In this document: positions 56,184 to 64,000 of the stretch, one piece after another
Layout of the letters: each line of letters opens with the position of its first letter
Numbering within the stretch: the first letter of the stretch is position 1
Source: Mycolicibacterium litorale
GTDB taxonomy: Bacteria; Actinomycetota; Actinomycetes; Mycobacteriales; Mycobacteriaceae
Length of the DNA stretch: 64,000 bases
Direction of reading: 5' to 3'
Assembly: GCF_010731695.1 (NCBI RefSeq)
Contig: NZ_AP022586.1
Location: 2,170,001-2,234,000, forward strand
Notes under the pieces: model-generated
Database searches by the model: none
Told to the model about the DNA's origin: nothing
The model's input: only the letters and a program-made list of their open reading frames with translations
Translations under genes and position numbers: made by a program

Positions 56184-57089
56184 TCAGGATACGGCGCGCC
56201 ACGTCCGCAGCGTGCGATCGACGTTGTCCGGCGAGGCACCGTCGAGCCAGCACACCCGGTGGTCGCGGCGGAACCAGGACCGCTGCCTGCGCACGTAGCG
56301 GCGGGTGCCGACGAAGGTGGGTTCACGCGCCGCCGACCCGTCGCCGCCGGCGTCGAGGTCGGCGAGCACCTGGGCGTAGCCCAGTGCCCGCGCCGCCGTC
56401 ACGCCCTCGCGCAACCCGCGGCGCAGCAGGGCCCGCACCTCCTCGACCAGCCCCTCGGCGAACATGGTGTCGGTGCGTTGCGCCAGCCGCTCGTCGAGAA
56501 CGGTTGTCTCCCAGTCCAATCCCACGATCGACGTATCCCAGCGCGGGGCCCCGATCGTGGGCGCCGACGCCGCGAACGGCAACCCCGTCAGCTCCACCAC
56601 CTCCAGCGCGCGCACGATGCGGCGACCGTCGGTGGGCAGGATCGACGCCGCGGCGTCCGGGTCGACCGCGGCGAGTTCGCCGTGCAGGGTGGCCACCCCG
56701 ACCTCGGCGAGGCGGTGCTCCCATTTCGCGCGCACAGCGGGGTCGGTGGCGGGGAACGCCCAGTCGTCGAGCAGCGCCTGGACGTACATCATCGACCCGC
56801 CCACGATGATCGGCACCGCACCGCGGGCGGCGATGGCCTCGACGTCGCTGGCGGCGTCGGCCTGATAGCGCGCGACCGAGGCGGTCTCGGTGACGTCGAG
56901 CACGTCGAGCTGGTGGTGCGGGATCCCGCGGCGCTGGGCGACCGGCAACTTCGCGGTGCCGATGTCCATGCCGCGGTAGAGCTGCATGGCGTCGGCATTG
57001 ACTATTTCGCCGCCCACCCGTTCGGCCACGTCGAGGGCCAGCGCCGACTTCCCCGTTCCGGTCGGCCCGATGATCGCCAGCGGCCTCAT
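56184..57089 (-). CDS. miaA: tRNA dimethylallyltransferase MiaA
   Basis: 301 residues. It adds the dimethylallyl group to A37 of tRNAs reading UNN codons. The P-loop is [15 protein letters not shown], then [29 protein letters not shown] and [14 protein letters not shown] follow. The ATG overlaps the upstream dioxygenase-like gene stop (ATGA at 57086-57089). MiaB, which acts next on i6A37, is 3.7 kb away in the same window. Dxs, also here, makes the DMAPP precursor. Confidence 0.95.
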   Translation of the reverse strand: MRPLAIIGPTGTGKSALALDVAERVGGEIVNADAMQLYRGMDIGTAKLPVAQRRGIPHHQLDVLDVTETASVARYQADAASDVEAIAARGAVPIIVGGSMMYVQALLDDWAFPATDPAVRAKWEHRLAEVGVATLHGELAAVDPDAAASILPTDGRRIVRALEVVELTGLPFAASAPTIGAPRWDTSIVGLDWETTVLDERLAQRTDTMFAEGLVEEVRALLRRGLREGVTAARALGYAQVLADLDAGGDGSAAREPTFVGTRRYVRRQRSWFRRDHRVCWLDGASPDNVDRTLRTWRAVS

Positions 57090-57772
57090 GGCGTCCAGCG
57101 ACCGGCGAAGTACCCGACGCCATACGGCGCGCCGCGGTAGAGCTCCTCAGCCGCGCTTGGCGCGGGTTCGGTCAGCCCGGCCAGCACCTGGTAGGCGACC
57201 CGCCCGACGACGGACGAGGGCAGCCGGCCGAGCGCAGCGGCGTCACCTGCGGCCAGCGCGTCGTCGAGGGCGTTCTGCACCGGGACGGAGTCGGGGTCGT
57301 AGCCGCCCGGCGCGGGCGGGGTCAGGGTGTGGCAGCCGTCGGCGACGACGACCACCCCGACGTCGCCGTCGGCCTCGTCGATCAGGGCGCGCAGCTCCCG
57401 GCCGTGGCGCAGCGCGGTGTCGGCGTCCTGATCGCCCGCGAACACTCGCACCTCGGCCACCGCGTGCGCGGCGAACCGGCCGCGCAGCCATCCGGCGGCG
57501 AGCGCGCACAGTGGCAGCGCGACGGGTGCGGCCCCGTCGTCCGGCGACAGCGCGACCCGCACGTCGGCGCCGTAGCCGGCGTACGTGCCCACCAGGGGTG
57601 GGGTGAGGACCTCGTCGGCCGCTCCGACGCCGATCGCGACCCAGCGGTCCGGCAACGCGGCGACGCAGCGCCCCATCGCCGACCGCAGCTCGCTCAGCTC
57701 GTCCGCCGCGCCGCCGGCCAGCTCCGGCACCAGTACCGGCGCGGACGGTACGAGGGCGATCGCGGTGAGCAC
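57086..57772 (-). CDS. Class III extradiol dioxygenase-like protein (Rv2728c-like)
   Basis: 228 residues. The N-terminal [15 protein letters not shown] and [19 protein letters not shown] resemble the LigB/MEMO-type fold of extradiol dioxygenases, with the Asp/His candidate region VADGCHTL. A complete 2-His-1-Glu iron triad is not obvious, so it may be catalytically divergent. GTG start at 57772. It is conserved beside miaA in mycobacteria, which suggests a linked but unknown role. Confidence 0.78.
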   Translation of the reverse strand: MLTAIALVPSAPVLVPELAGGAADELSELRSAMGRCVAALPDRWVAIGVGAADEVLTPPLVGTYAGYGADVRVALSPDDGAAPVALPLCALAAGWLRGRFAAHAVAEVRVFAGDQDADTALRHGRELRALIDEADGDVGVVVVADGCHTLTPPAPGGYDPDSVPVQNALDDALAAGDAAALGRLPSSVVGRVAYQVLAGLTEPAPSAAEELYRGAPYGVGYFAGRWTP

Positions 57773-57781
57773 GCCACCAAA

Positions 57782-58660
57782 CTAGTGGCCGACGGCCACC
57801 CGGCTCTCGGCGCCGGCCGCTTCCCCACGGGCGAGCGCGCCGGTGGCCAGCACCATCGCCGCGGCCGCGACCACCAGCGTCAGCCAGCCCGCCTCACCGG
57901 GACGCATGGTCTCCCCCAGCACCACCACGCCCAGGACCGAACCGACGACGGGTTCGGCCACCGTCATCGTGGGCAGCGACGCGGTCAGCGCGCCGGACCG
58001 GAACGACGCCTGCTGCCACGCGGTACCCGCGACGGCGACCGCAGCGAGCGCATACAGCTCGGGCATCTGCAGCACCGCCCACAGCCCGTCGTCGAGCCGG
58101 TCGACGACACCCTTGGTGAGGACGGCGAACACCCCCCACAGCGCGCCCGAGACGAGGGCCAGCAGCACCGCACTGGTCGTGCCCGACGCGATCCGCGCAC
58201 CGACGACGCACACCACTAGCGCCGGGACCAGGACGGCGATCACCACCGCCCAGGTCTCCCAGGACGCACGCGCCTGCCCGGCGGTGGGATTGCCCACGGT
58301 GACGATCACCGCGACCGCGCCGGCCAGCAGCGCCGCCCACAGCCACTCCCAGCGCGTCACCCGCCGGCGGGTCAGGCGCGCGTTGATCGGCAGTGCGAAC
58401 AGCAGCGACGTCACCAGCAGCGCCTGCACCAGCAGCACCGAGCCCAGCCCCAGCGCGGCGGCCTGCAGACCGAAGCCGGCCGCCGCGACGATGCTGCCCA
58501 GCCACCACTGCCGGTCCCGCAGCAGGCGCAGGAAGAGCTCGAGGTGGCCGACCGCTTCGTCGGTGACCTCGTGGGCCGAGCGCTGGTGGATGACGTCGCC
58601 GATCGCGATGAAGAACGCGGCGCCCAGCGCCAGCAGCGCGGCGATATCCGCCCTGGCCAT
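57782..58660 (-). CDS. DMT-superfamily transporter (EamA-like, Rv2729c-like)
   Basis: 292 residues with about ten membrane segments, for example LLALGAAFFIAIGDVIHQRS and VEPVVGSVLGVVVLGET in the two EamA-like halves. The family exports or exchanges small metabolites; substrate unknown. The ATG at 58660 has GAGGAG 5-10 bp upstream. It ends 9 bp before the dioxygenase-like gene and probably heads the miaA-dapF-hflX operon. Confidence 0.83.
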   Translation of the reverse strand: MARADIAALLALGAAFFIAIGDVIHQRSAHEVTDEAVGHLELFLRLLRDRQWWLGSIVAAAGFGLQAAALGLGSVLLVQALLVTSLLFALPINARLTRRRVTRWEWLWAALLAGAVAVIVTVGNPTAGQARASWETWAVVIAVLVPALVVCVVGARIASGTTSAVLLALVSGALWGVFAVLTKGVVDRLDDGLWAVLQMPELYALAAVAVAGTAWQQASFRSGALTASLPTMTVAEPVVGSVLGVVVLGETMRPGEAGWLTLVVAAAAMVLATGALARGEAAGAESRVAVGH

Positions 58661-58867
58661 GGCATCTCCTCGTCGTCGTAGCGGACACGAGCGTGCCCAG
58701 GCGGGGTCGGCTCCCGCAAACCGGAGGACCGAAGGTGTGCGCAGACCCTCGGTTGACCTGTTTCAATGGTTTCGATAGCCAGGCATACCGATTCATATCA
58801 ACAGGCAAGGGCGCCGCGTTGCGCGGCAGTGCGCGGGTCGACCGCGCGGAGGATCGAGGAACGAGAG

Positions 58868-60247
58868 ATGACGACCAGCGAGCCGGGTGCAACCTCCGAG
58901 GTCAGCGACGAGGTGACGCCACGTCCGACGCCGGGGCCGGTCCCCCGGCCAGGGCCTTCGCCCCGACCGGGGCCGCCGCGCCGGGCGCCCCGTCCCGGGC
59001 GCCCGGCGACAGCACCCGCCGTGGCGGCGCCCCCGGCCAGCGACCCGCACCGGTTCGGGCGGGTGGACCCCGACGGCACGGTGTGGTTGATAACCGGATC
59101 CGGCGAGCGTGTCATCGGATCGTGGCAGGCCGGCGAGCCCGAGGCCGCCTACGCCCACTTCGGGCGCCGCTTCGACGATCTGCACACCGAGGTGGTGCTG
59201 CTCGAACAACGGCTGGTCACCCATGCCGGCGACGCGCGAAAGATCAAGGCCGCCGCCGCCGCGCTGGCCGAGAGCCTGCCCGACGCGCACGTGCTCGGCG
59301 ACGTCGACTCTCTGGCCGCACGGCTCACCGCGATCGTCGAACACGCCGACGAGGAGGCCCAGGCCGAACGCGCGCGCCGCGACGAGCAGCGCGCCGCGCA
59401 GCTGGCCCGCAAGGAGGCGCTGGCCGCCGAGGCCGAGGACCTCGCCGCGAACGCCACCCAGTGGAAGGCCGCGGGCGATCGGCTCCGCGAGATCCTCGAC
59501 GAGTGGCGCACGATCACCGGCCTGGACCGCAAGACCGACGACGCGCTGTGGAAGCGCTACTCGGCGGCCCGGGAGACGTTCAACCGCCGCCGCGGCTCAC
59601 ACTTCGCCGAACTGGACCGGGGCCGCGCGGGCGCGCGCCAGGCCAAGGAGGCGCTGTGCGAACGCGCCGAGCAGCTGTCCGGGTCCACCGACTGGGGTCC
59701 CACCAGCGGGCTGTTCCGTGACCTGCTCGCGGAATGGAAGGCCGCCGGTCGCGCGGCCAAGGATGTCGACGACGCCCTGTGGCAGCGGTTCAAGGCCGCC
59801 CAGGACGCGTTCTTCTCGGCCCGCAACGCCGCCACCGCCGAACGGGACGCGGAGTTCAAGGCCAACGCCACCGCCAAGGAGGCGTTGCTCGCCCAGGCCG
59901 AACAGATCGACCTCTCGAACCCGGAGGCGGCCCGTGCCGCGTTCCGCGCGATCGGCGACAAGTGGGACGCGATCGGCAAGGTCCCCCGGGAGCGGACCGC
60001 CGAGTTCGAGCGTCGGCTGCGCGCGGTCGAGAAGAAGGTCCGAGAGGCGGCCACGTCGAACTGGACCGATCCGGAGGCCCAGGCCCGCGCCGACCAGTTC
60101 CGGGTCCGCGCCGAACAGTACGAACGCCAGGCCGAGAAGGCCGAGGCCGCAGGCCGCACCAAGGACGCCGAGCAGGCGCGCGCGAGCGCCGAACAGTGGC
60201 GGCAGTGGGCGAATGCGGCGGCCGAAGCGGTGGGTAAGCGGCGCTAA
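58868..60247 (+). CDS. DUF349 coiled-coil protein (Rv2731-like)
   Basis: 459 residues. A Pro-rich N-terminus (about 20-60) precedes three or more DUF349 helical repeats ([56 protein letters not shown]). The C-terminus is Gln/Glu/Arg-rich with [14 protein letters not shown]. Long charged helices suggest a structural or RNA-associated role. The ATG at 58868 has GAGGAACGAGAG upstream. It ends with 4 bp overlap with the convergent membrane-protein gene. Confidence 0.86.
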   Translation: MTTSEPGATSEVSDEVTPRPTPGPVPRPGPSPRPGPPRRAPRPGRPATAPAVAAPPASDPHRFGRVDPDGTVWLITGSGERVIGSWQAGEPEAAYAHFGRRFDDLHTEVVLLEQRLVTHAGDARKIKAAAAALAESLPDAHVLGDVDSLAARLTAIVEHADEEAQAERARRDEQRAAQLARKEALAAEAEDLAANATQWKAAGDRLREILDEWRTITGLDRKTDDALWKRYSAARETFNRRRGSHFAELDRGRAGARQAKEALCERAEQLSGSTDWGPTSGLFRDLLAEWKAAGRAAKDVDDALWQRFKAAQDAFFSARNAATAERDAEFKANATAKEALLAQAEQIDLSNPEAARAAFRAIGDKWDAIGKVPRERTAEFERRLRAVEKKVREAATSNWTDPEAQARADQFRVRAEQYERQAEKAEAAGRTKDAEQARASAEQWRQWANAAAEAVGKRR

Positions 60248-60840
60248 CGGCCGTTGTCGTCGTCGCGGCGTTCGTCGCCGAAGGTGTCGAGCAGACCCTT
60301 GCCGTGGTTCTCCGCGGCGCGGCGGCGGCGCTCCTCCTCGGCGGCCAGCTGAACCGCGGTGCGCGTCCACACCACCCGCGCCCAGTGGAACGTGAGCACG
60401 ATCACCGCCAGCCAGCCGATCACCAGGCCGATGCCCGGGCCCGGGTACGGTTCTGCGGCGGTCTGGCGTGACCACACCGCCAGCATGCCGATCGCACTGG
60501 CCACCGCCGAACCGGCCAGGGCGATCCAGGCGATCGCCCAACGCCGGGTCAGCAGCGCCAGGATCGAGAACCCGACCGAGAACACGATCGCCAGCACGGT
60601 GAACACCCGCGACGGCAACGACACGCCTTCGCGGCCTGCGGCGTCGGTGGCCGCCAGCACGTCGAAGCCCCTGGCGCCGCCGGTGTGCGGGAGCACGAAC
60701 GACAGCAGCACGATGAACACCAGAACGGCGACCACGAGCGCCCGTGCGCCCGGGTCGAACTCGCGCGCCACCCGGCGCTCGACGTCTTCGATGTCGCCCT
60801 TGTAGGAGTCGAACCCCTCCGGTTCGGCAGGCCCGCTCAC
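60244..60840 (-). CDS. Membrane protein coupled to miaB (Rv2732c-like)
   Basis: 198 residues with about four membrane helices ([70 protein letters not shown]) between charged cytosolic ends; the C-terminus is a basic/acidic tail with RRRRAAE. Unknown function, conserved after miaB. GTG at 60840 overlaps the miaB stop (GTGA); ATG 60849 is an alternative three codons earlier. Confidence 0.8.
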   Translation of the reverse strand: MSGPAEPEGFDSYKGDIEDVERRVAREFDPGARALVVAVLVFIVLLSFVLPHTGGARGFDVLAATDAAGREGVSLPSRVFTVLAIVFSVGFSILALLTRRWAIAWIALAGSAVASAIGMLAVWSRQTAAEPYPGPGIGLVIGWLAVIVLTFHWARVVWTRTAVQLAAEEERRRRAAENHGKGLLDTFGDERRDDDNGR

Positions 60841-62423
60841 CGCGCACATCCGCTGGTCGCGGGGACGGGGTCGGGTGCTCCGATGCCCGGTATGCCCAGT
60901 CCGACACCGGTGCGCGGCCGCCGCCCTTCGGCGTGGGCGTCGCCGGCCCTGGTGCGCCGGTGGCCCAGCAGCGCGCCGTCGGCGATGAGGTGGTGCGGCG
61001 CCGCGCCGGTCACCGTGGCGGTCACGATGTCGCCGGGCCGGACGTGGTCGAATGCGCGTCGCGCAAGCGGTTCGTCGGCGGCACCGGGACCGAAGTGCAC
61101 GAGGCGGCCGTCGCGGGCGCGCCCCGACATGCGGGCGGTCGCCGCGTCCTTGCGGCCCTCTCCGGTGGCCACCAGCAGCTCCACGGTACGGCCCACCTGG
61201 GCCAGGTTCTCGTCGAGCGAGATCTTCTCCTGCAGCTCGATGAGGCGTTGATAGCGCTCGCTCACAACGGCTTTCGGGACCTGTCCGGGCATCTCGGCGG
61301 CGGGGGTTCCGGGGCGCTTGGAGTACTGGAAGGTGAACGCGCTGGAGAAGCGGGAGGCGGCCACCACGTCGAGGGTGGCCTGGAAGTCCTCCTCGGTCTC
61401 CCCGGGGAAGCCGACGATCAGGTCGGTGGTGATCGCCGCGTCGGGGATCGCCGCGCGCACCCGGTCGATGATGGCCAGGTACTTCTCGGCGCGGTAGGAC
61501 CTGCGCATGGCCCGCAGGATCCGGTCGGAACCGGACTGCAGCGGCATGTGCAGTGCCGGACACACATTCGGTGTATCCGCCATCGCCTCGATCACGTCGT
61601 CGGTGAACTCCGCCGGATGCGGAGAGGTGAACCGAACCCGTTCCAGGCCGTCGATGCGCCCGCACGCGCGGAGCAGCTTTGCGAATGCGCCACGGTCGCG
61701 CGGCATTTCAGACCACATCGCCGGGTCCTCGCGCAAGCGCTCGTCCGCGGCGAACGACACGCCGTAGGCGTTGACGTTCTGGCCCAGCAGCGTGACCTCC
61801 AGCACACCCTGGTCCACCAGGGTCTGGATCTCACCGAGGATGTCGCCGGGACGGCGGTCGACCTCTTTGCCGCGCAGCGCGGGGACGATGCAGAACGTGC
61901 AGGTGTTGTTGCAGCCCACCGAGATCGACACCCAGCCGGCATACGCCGATTCGCGTGCGGCGGGCAGTGTCGACGGGAACTCCTGCAGCGCCTCGGCGAT
62001 CTCGACCTGCGCCGAGCGGTTGTGTCGGGCCCGTTCCAGCAGCGTCGGCAGGGCGCCGATGTTGTGCGTGCCGAACACCACGTCCACCCACGGCGCGCGG
62101 CGCAACACCGCATCCCGGTCCTTCTGCGCCAGGCAGCCCCCGACGGCGATCTGCATCTGCGGATCGGACTGTTTGCGCGGCGCGAGGTGGGACAGGTTGC
62201 CGTAGAGCTTGTTGTCCGCGTTCTCGCGCACCGCACAGGTGTTGAAGACCACCACGTCGGCGTCGGCGCCCTCGGCGGCGCGCCGGTAACCGGCGGCTTC
62301 CAGGAGCCCCGACAGCCGTTCGGAGTCGTGCACGTTCATCTGGCAGCCGTAGGTGCGAACCTGGTAGGTGCGCGCCACCGGCGGCTGCGCACTCGCCGCC
62401 TGCTGCGTCACCGTGGAAGTCAC
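60837..62423 (-). CDS. miaB: tRNA-2-methylthio-N6-dimethylallyladenosine synthase MiaB
   Basis: 528 residues. Radical-SAM methylthiotransferase acting on i6A37. The N-terminal Cys triplet is [26 protein letters not shown] and VGGCLAQKD; the radical-SAM C-x3-C-x2-C is [18 protein letters not shown] domain follows. An Arg/Gly/Pro-rich extension of ~30 residues follows it. The GTG at 62423 sits 6 bp after minus-strand TACCAT, favouring a leaderless start over the in-frame ATG at 62468. Homologue of Rv2733c. Confidence 0.94.
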   Translation of the reverse strand: MTSTVTQQAASAQPPVARTYQVRTYGCQMNVHDSERLSGLLEAAGYRRAAEGADADVVVFNTCAVRENADNKLYGNLSHLAPRKQSDPQMQIAVGGCLAQKDRDAVLRRAPWVDVVFGTHNIGALPTLLERARHNRSAQVEIAEALQEFPSTLPAARESAYAGWVSISVGCNNTCTFCIVPALRGKEVDRRPGDILGEIQTLVDQGVLEVTLLGQNVNAYGVSFAADERLREDPAMWSEMPRDRGAFAKLLRACGRIDGLERVRFTSPHPAEFTDDVIEAMADTPNVCPALHMPLQSGSDRILRAMRRSYRAEKYLAIIDRVRAAIPDAAITTDLIVGFPGETEEDFQATLDVVAASRFSSAFTFQYSKRPGTPAAEMPGQVPKAVVSERYQRLIELQEKISLDENLAQVGRTVELLVATGEGRKDAATARMSGRARDGRLVHFGPGAADEPLARRAFDHVRPGDIVTATVTGAAPHHLIADGALLGHRRTRAGDAHAEGRRPRTGVGLGIPGIGAPDPVPATSGCAR

Positions 62424-62429
62424 GGCCCC

Positions 62430-62435
62430 ATGGTA
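62430..62435 (-). promoter_or_regulatory. miaB: -10 hexamer TACCAT for leaderless miaB
   Basis: Minus-strand TACCAT (TANNNT) ends 6 bp before the GTG at 62423. Confidence 0.5.
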
Positions 62436-62483
62436 CGGGGGCGCCGGATTGATCAGTTCCGGGCACATCAGGCGTTCCCTGGG

Positions 62484-62489
62484 TAAGGT
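62484..62489 (+). promoter_or_regulatory. -10 hexamer TAAGGT for the gluA-like gene
   Basis: TAAGGT (TANNNT) ends 8 bp before the ATG at 62498. No ribosome binding site, so the transcript may be leaderless or start one base upstream. Confidence 0.4.
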
Positions 62490-62497
62490 CAGCACCC

Positions 62498-63262
62498 ATG
62501 GAAACGGCCGGGCACGCCACTGCGGCAGTGCCGATGATCTCGATGCGGGGGGTCAACAAGCATTTCGGCGACCTCCACGTGCTCAAGGACATCGACTTGC
62601 GGGTCGAGCGGGGTCAGGTCGTGGTGGTGCTCGGTCCTTCGGGTTCCGGCAAATCGACCCTGTGCCGCACGATCAACCGGCTCGAGACCATCGACTCGGG
62701 CGAGATCGCGATCGACGGCGAGGTGCTGCCCGCCGAGGGCCGCAAGCTCGCGCAGTTGCGCTCCGATGTCGGCATGGTGTTCCAGTCCTTCAACCTGTTC
62801 GCGCACAAGACGATCCTCGACAACGTCACGCTGGCTCCGATGAAGGTGCGCGGGCTCGGCAAGGAGTCGGCGCGCGAGGCGGCGATGAAGCTGCTCGAGC
62901 GCGTCGGGGTGGCCAACCAGGCCGACAAGTATCCCGCGCAGCTGTCCGGCGGCCAGCAGCAACGCGTGGCGATCGCGCGTTCGCTCGCGATGAACCCCAA
63001 GGTGATGCTCTTCGACGAGCCGACCAGTGCGCTCGACCCGGAGATGATCAACGAGGTCCTGGCGGTGATGTCCGCGCTGGCGGCCGACGGGATGACCATG
63101 GTGGTGGTGACCCACGAGATGGGGTTCGCCCGCCGCGCGTCGGACCGTGTGGTGTTCATGTCCGACGGGGCCATCGTCGAGGACTCCGAACCCACCCAGT
63201 TCTTCGACAACCCGCAGACCGAACGCGCCAAGGACTTTCTCGGCAAGATCCTGCACCACTAA
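62498..63262 (+). CDS. gluA: Glutamate-type ABC transporter ATPase GluA
   Basis: 254 residues. Polar amino-acid importer ATPase. Walker [13 protein letters not shown]-loop [16 protein letters not shown], signature [16 protein letters not shown], Walker [17 protein letters not shown]-loop [12 protein letters not shown]. It drives uptake of glutamate or related amino acids with the following binding protein. A candidate -10 lies directly upstream. The substrate-binding gene follows after 25 bp with its own ribosome binding site. Confidence 0.92.
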   Translation: METAGHATAAVPMISMRGVNKHFGDLHVLKDIDLRVERGQVVVVLGPSGSGKSTLCRTINRLETIDSGEIAIDGEVLPAEGRKLAQLRSDVGMVFQSFNLFAHKTILDNVTLAPMKVRGLGKESAREAAMKLLERVGVANQADKYPAQLSGGQQQRVAIARSLAMNPKVMLFDEPTSALDPEMINEVLAVMSALAADGMTMVVVTHEMGFARRASDRVVFMSDGAIVEDSEPTQFFDNPQTERAKDFLGKILHH

Positions 63263-63287
63263 CGCTCGGCGAAAGGAAACCCCACCC

Positions 63288-64000
63288 ATGCCGTCCTTCT
63301 CGATGCCGTCTCGTCGGCGCGTCGCGGCCGCCATCGCACTGGCCGTCGCCGTGCCCTTCGCCGCAACCGCATGCGGAGGCGGTGGCGGCGGTGACGAGAA
63401 CAAGATCGTGATCGGCACGAAGTTCGACCAGCCGGGCCTCGGTCTGCGAAACCCCGACGGCACGATGAGCGGGTTCGACGTCGACGTCGCCACCTACGTG
63501 GCAGGCGAACTGGGCTACTCCCCCGAGCAGATCGAGTGGAAGGAGTCGCCGTCCGGCCAGCGCGAGACGCTGATCCAGAACGATCAGGTCGACTACATCG
63601 TGGCCACCTACTCGATCACCGACTCCCGCAAGGAGAAGGTCGATTTCGCCGGGCCGTACCTGGTCACCGGGCAGAGCCTGCTCGTGCGTGAGGACAACAC
63701 CGACATCACCGGCGCCGCGTCGCTGCAGAACAACAAGCGGCTGTGTTCGGTGTCCGGGTCGACGCCCGCGCAGAAGATCAAGGACGAGTACCCGGGTGTG
63801 CAGCTGCAGCAGTACGACACCTATTCGGCGTGCATCGAGGCGCTGAAGAACGGCGCCATCGACGCGGTCACCACCGACGAGGTCATTCTGGCCGGTTACG
63901 CCGCGCAGACGCCCGGTGCGTTCAAGATCGTCGGCGACACGTTCTCCGAGGAGCGCTACGGTATCGGCCTGAAGAAGGACGACACCGAGATGCGCAACAA
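63288..64000 (+). CDS. gluB: Glutamate-type ABC transporter substrate-binding lipoprotein, partial
   Basis: The first ~237 residues of a solute-binding lipoprotein; the 3' end lies outside the window. Signal peptide with lipobox (FAATACGGG, Cys at 29), then a Gly-rich linker and the family-3 binding domain: KIVIGTKFDQPGLGLRNPDG, MSGFDVDVATYVAGELGY, DYIVATYSITDSRKEKVDFA. Two Cys (LCSVSG, SACIEA) probably form a disulfide. GAAAGGA lies 11 bp before the ATG at 63288. The permease genes should follow downstream. Confidence 0.9.
   Translation, partial: MPSFSMPSRRRVAAAIALAVAVPFAATACGGGGGGDENKIVIGTKFDQPGLGLRNPDGTMSGFDVDVATYVAGELGYSPEQIEWKESPSGQRETLIQNDQVDYIVATYSITDSRKEKVDFAGPYLVTGQSLLVREDNTDITGAASLQNNKRLCSVSGSTPAQKIKDEYPGVQLQQYDTYSACIEALKNGAIDAVTTDEVILAGYAAQTPGAFKIVGDTFSEERYGIGLKKDDTEMRN

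Overview
The window is chromosomal DNA of a high-GC actinomycete, almost certainly a Mycolicibacterium or related rapidly growing mycobacterium. The core gene order is the one I know from Mycobacterium tuberculosis around Rv2676c-Rv2733c: chdC-hemY-hemE, dxs, the ceoB/ceoC pair, dut, cei, suhB, ppgK, sigA, then sigB-ideR, sthA, nrdR, lexA, hflX-dapF-miaA and miaB. Coding density is very high. GTG starts, 1-4 bp stop/start overlaps and TANNNT -10 hexamers 6-8 bp before a start codon (leaderless transcripts) are all common. I saw no rRNA or tRNA gene, insertion sequence, integrase, prophage or CRISPR array.

Layout. 1-3.7 kb: the tail of an arylsulfatase, then a minus-strand haem operon (hemE, hemY, chdC) of the coproporphyrin-dependent type. 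3.8-9.3 kb: DUF3000, RNase D-like, PhoD-like phosphatase and dxs. 9.4-14.9 kb: accessory block with NhaA, a CdaR/PucR-type regulator and a divergent operon of sodium:solute symporter, 53-residue membrane peptide and D-amino-acid dehydrogenase-like flavoenzyme. 14.9-20.1 kb: membrane protein, TrmA-family methyltransferase and a KimA-like APC transporter, divergent from two TrkA/Ktr-type regulatory proteins. 20.1-28.9 kb: conserved small DUF genes, dut, cei, suhB, ppgK and sigA, plus an orphan Imm5-like gene.

28.9-34.5 kb: second accessory block between sigA and the RidA gene, with an O-methyltransferase and a four-gene cassette (GntP-type permease, class III CoA-transferase, LysR regulator, CitE-like lyase). 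It is preceded by a perfect LysR-type T-N11-A palindrome. I infer uptake, CoA activation and cleavage of a short hydroxy acid. 34.5-47.6 kb: RidA, DUF952, BrkB, DUF3039, DUF3099, sigB (with an ECF-sigma-type promoter), ideR, DUF4192, a lipoprotein, sthA, PAC2, hydrolase, PhzF, nrdR and the divergent LysM-gene/lexA SOS locus with LexA boxes.

47.6-64 kb: an LGFP-repeat envelope protein, a BisC-type molybdoenzyme, a DEAD-box helicase, hflX-dapF-miaA with a dioxygenase-like gene and a DMT-type exporter, a DUF349 protein, miaB with a membrane protein, and the start of a glutamate-type ABC importer (gluA, truncated gluB).

Functional themes are haem and isoprenoid synthesis, global sigma-factor, iron and SOS control, tRNA modification, potassium and sodium transport, and two substrate-specific catabolic cassettes. 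Gene functions are inferred from recognisable families. Promoters and operators are pattern calls from the sequence only.
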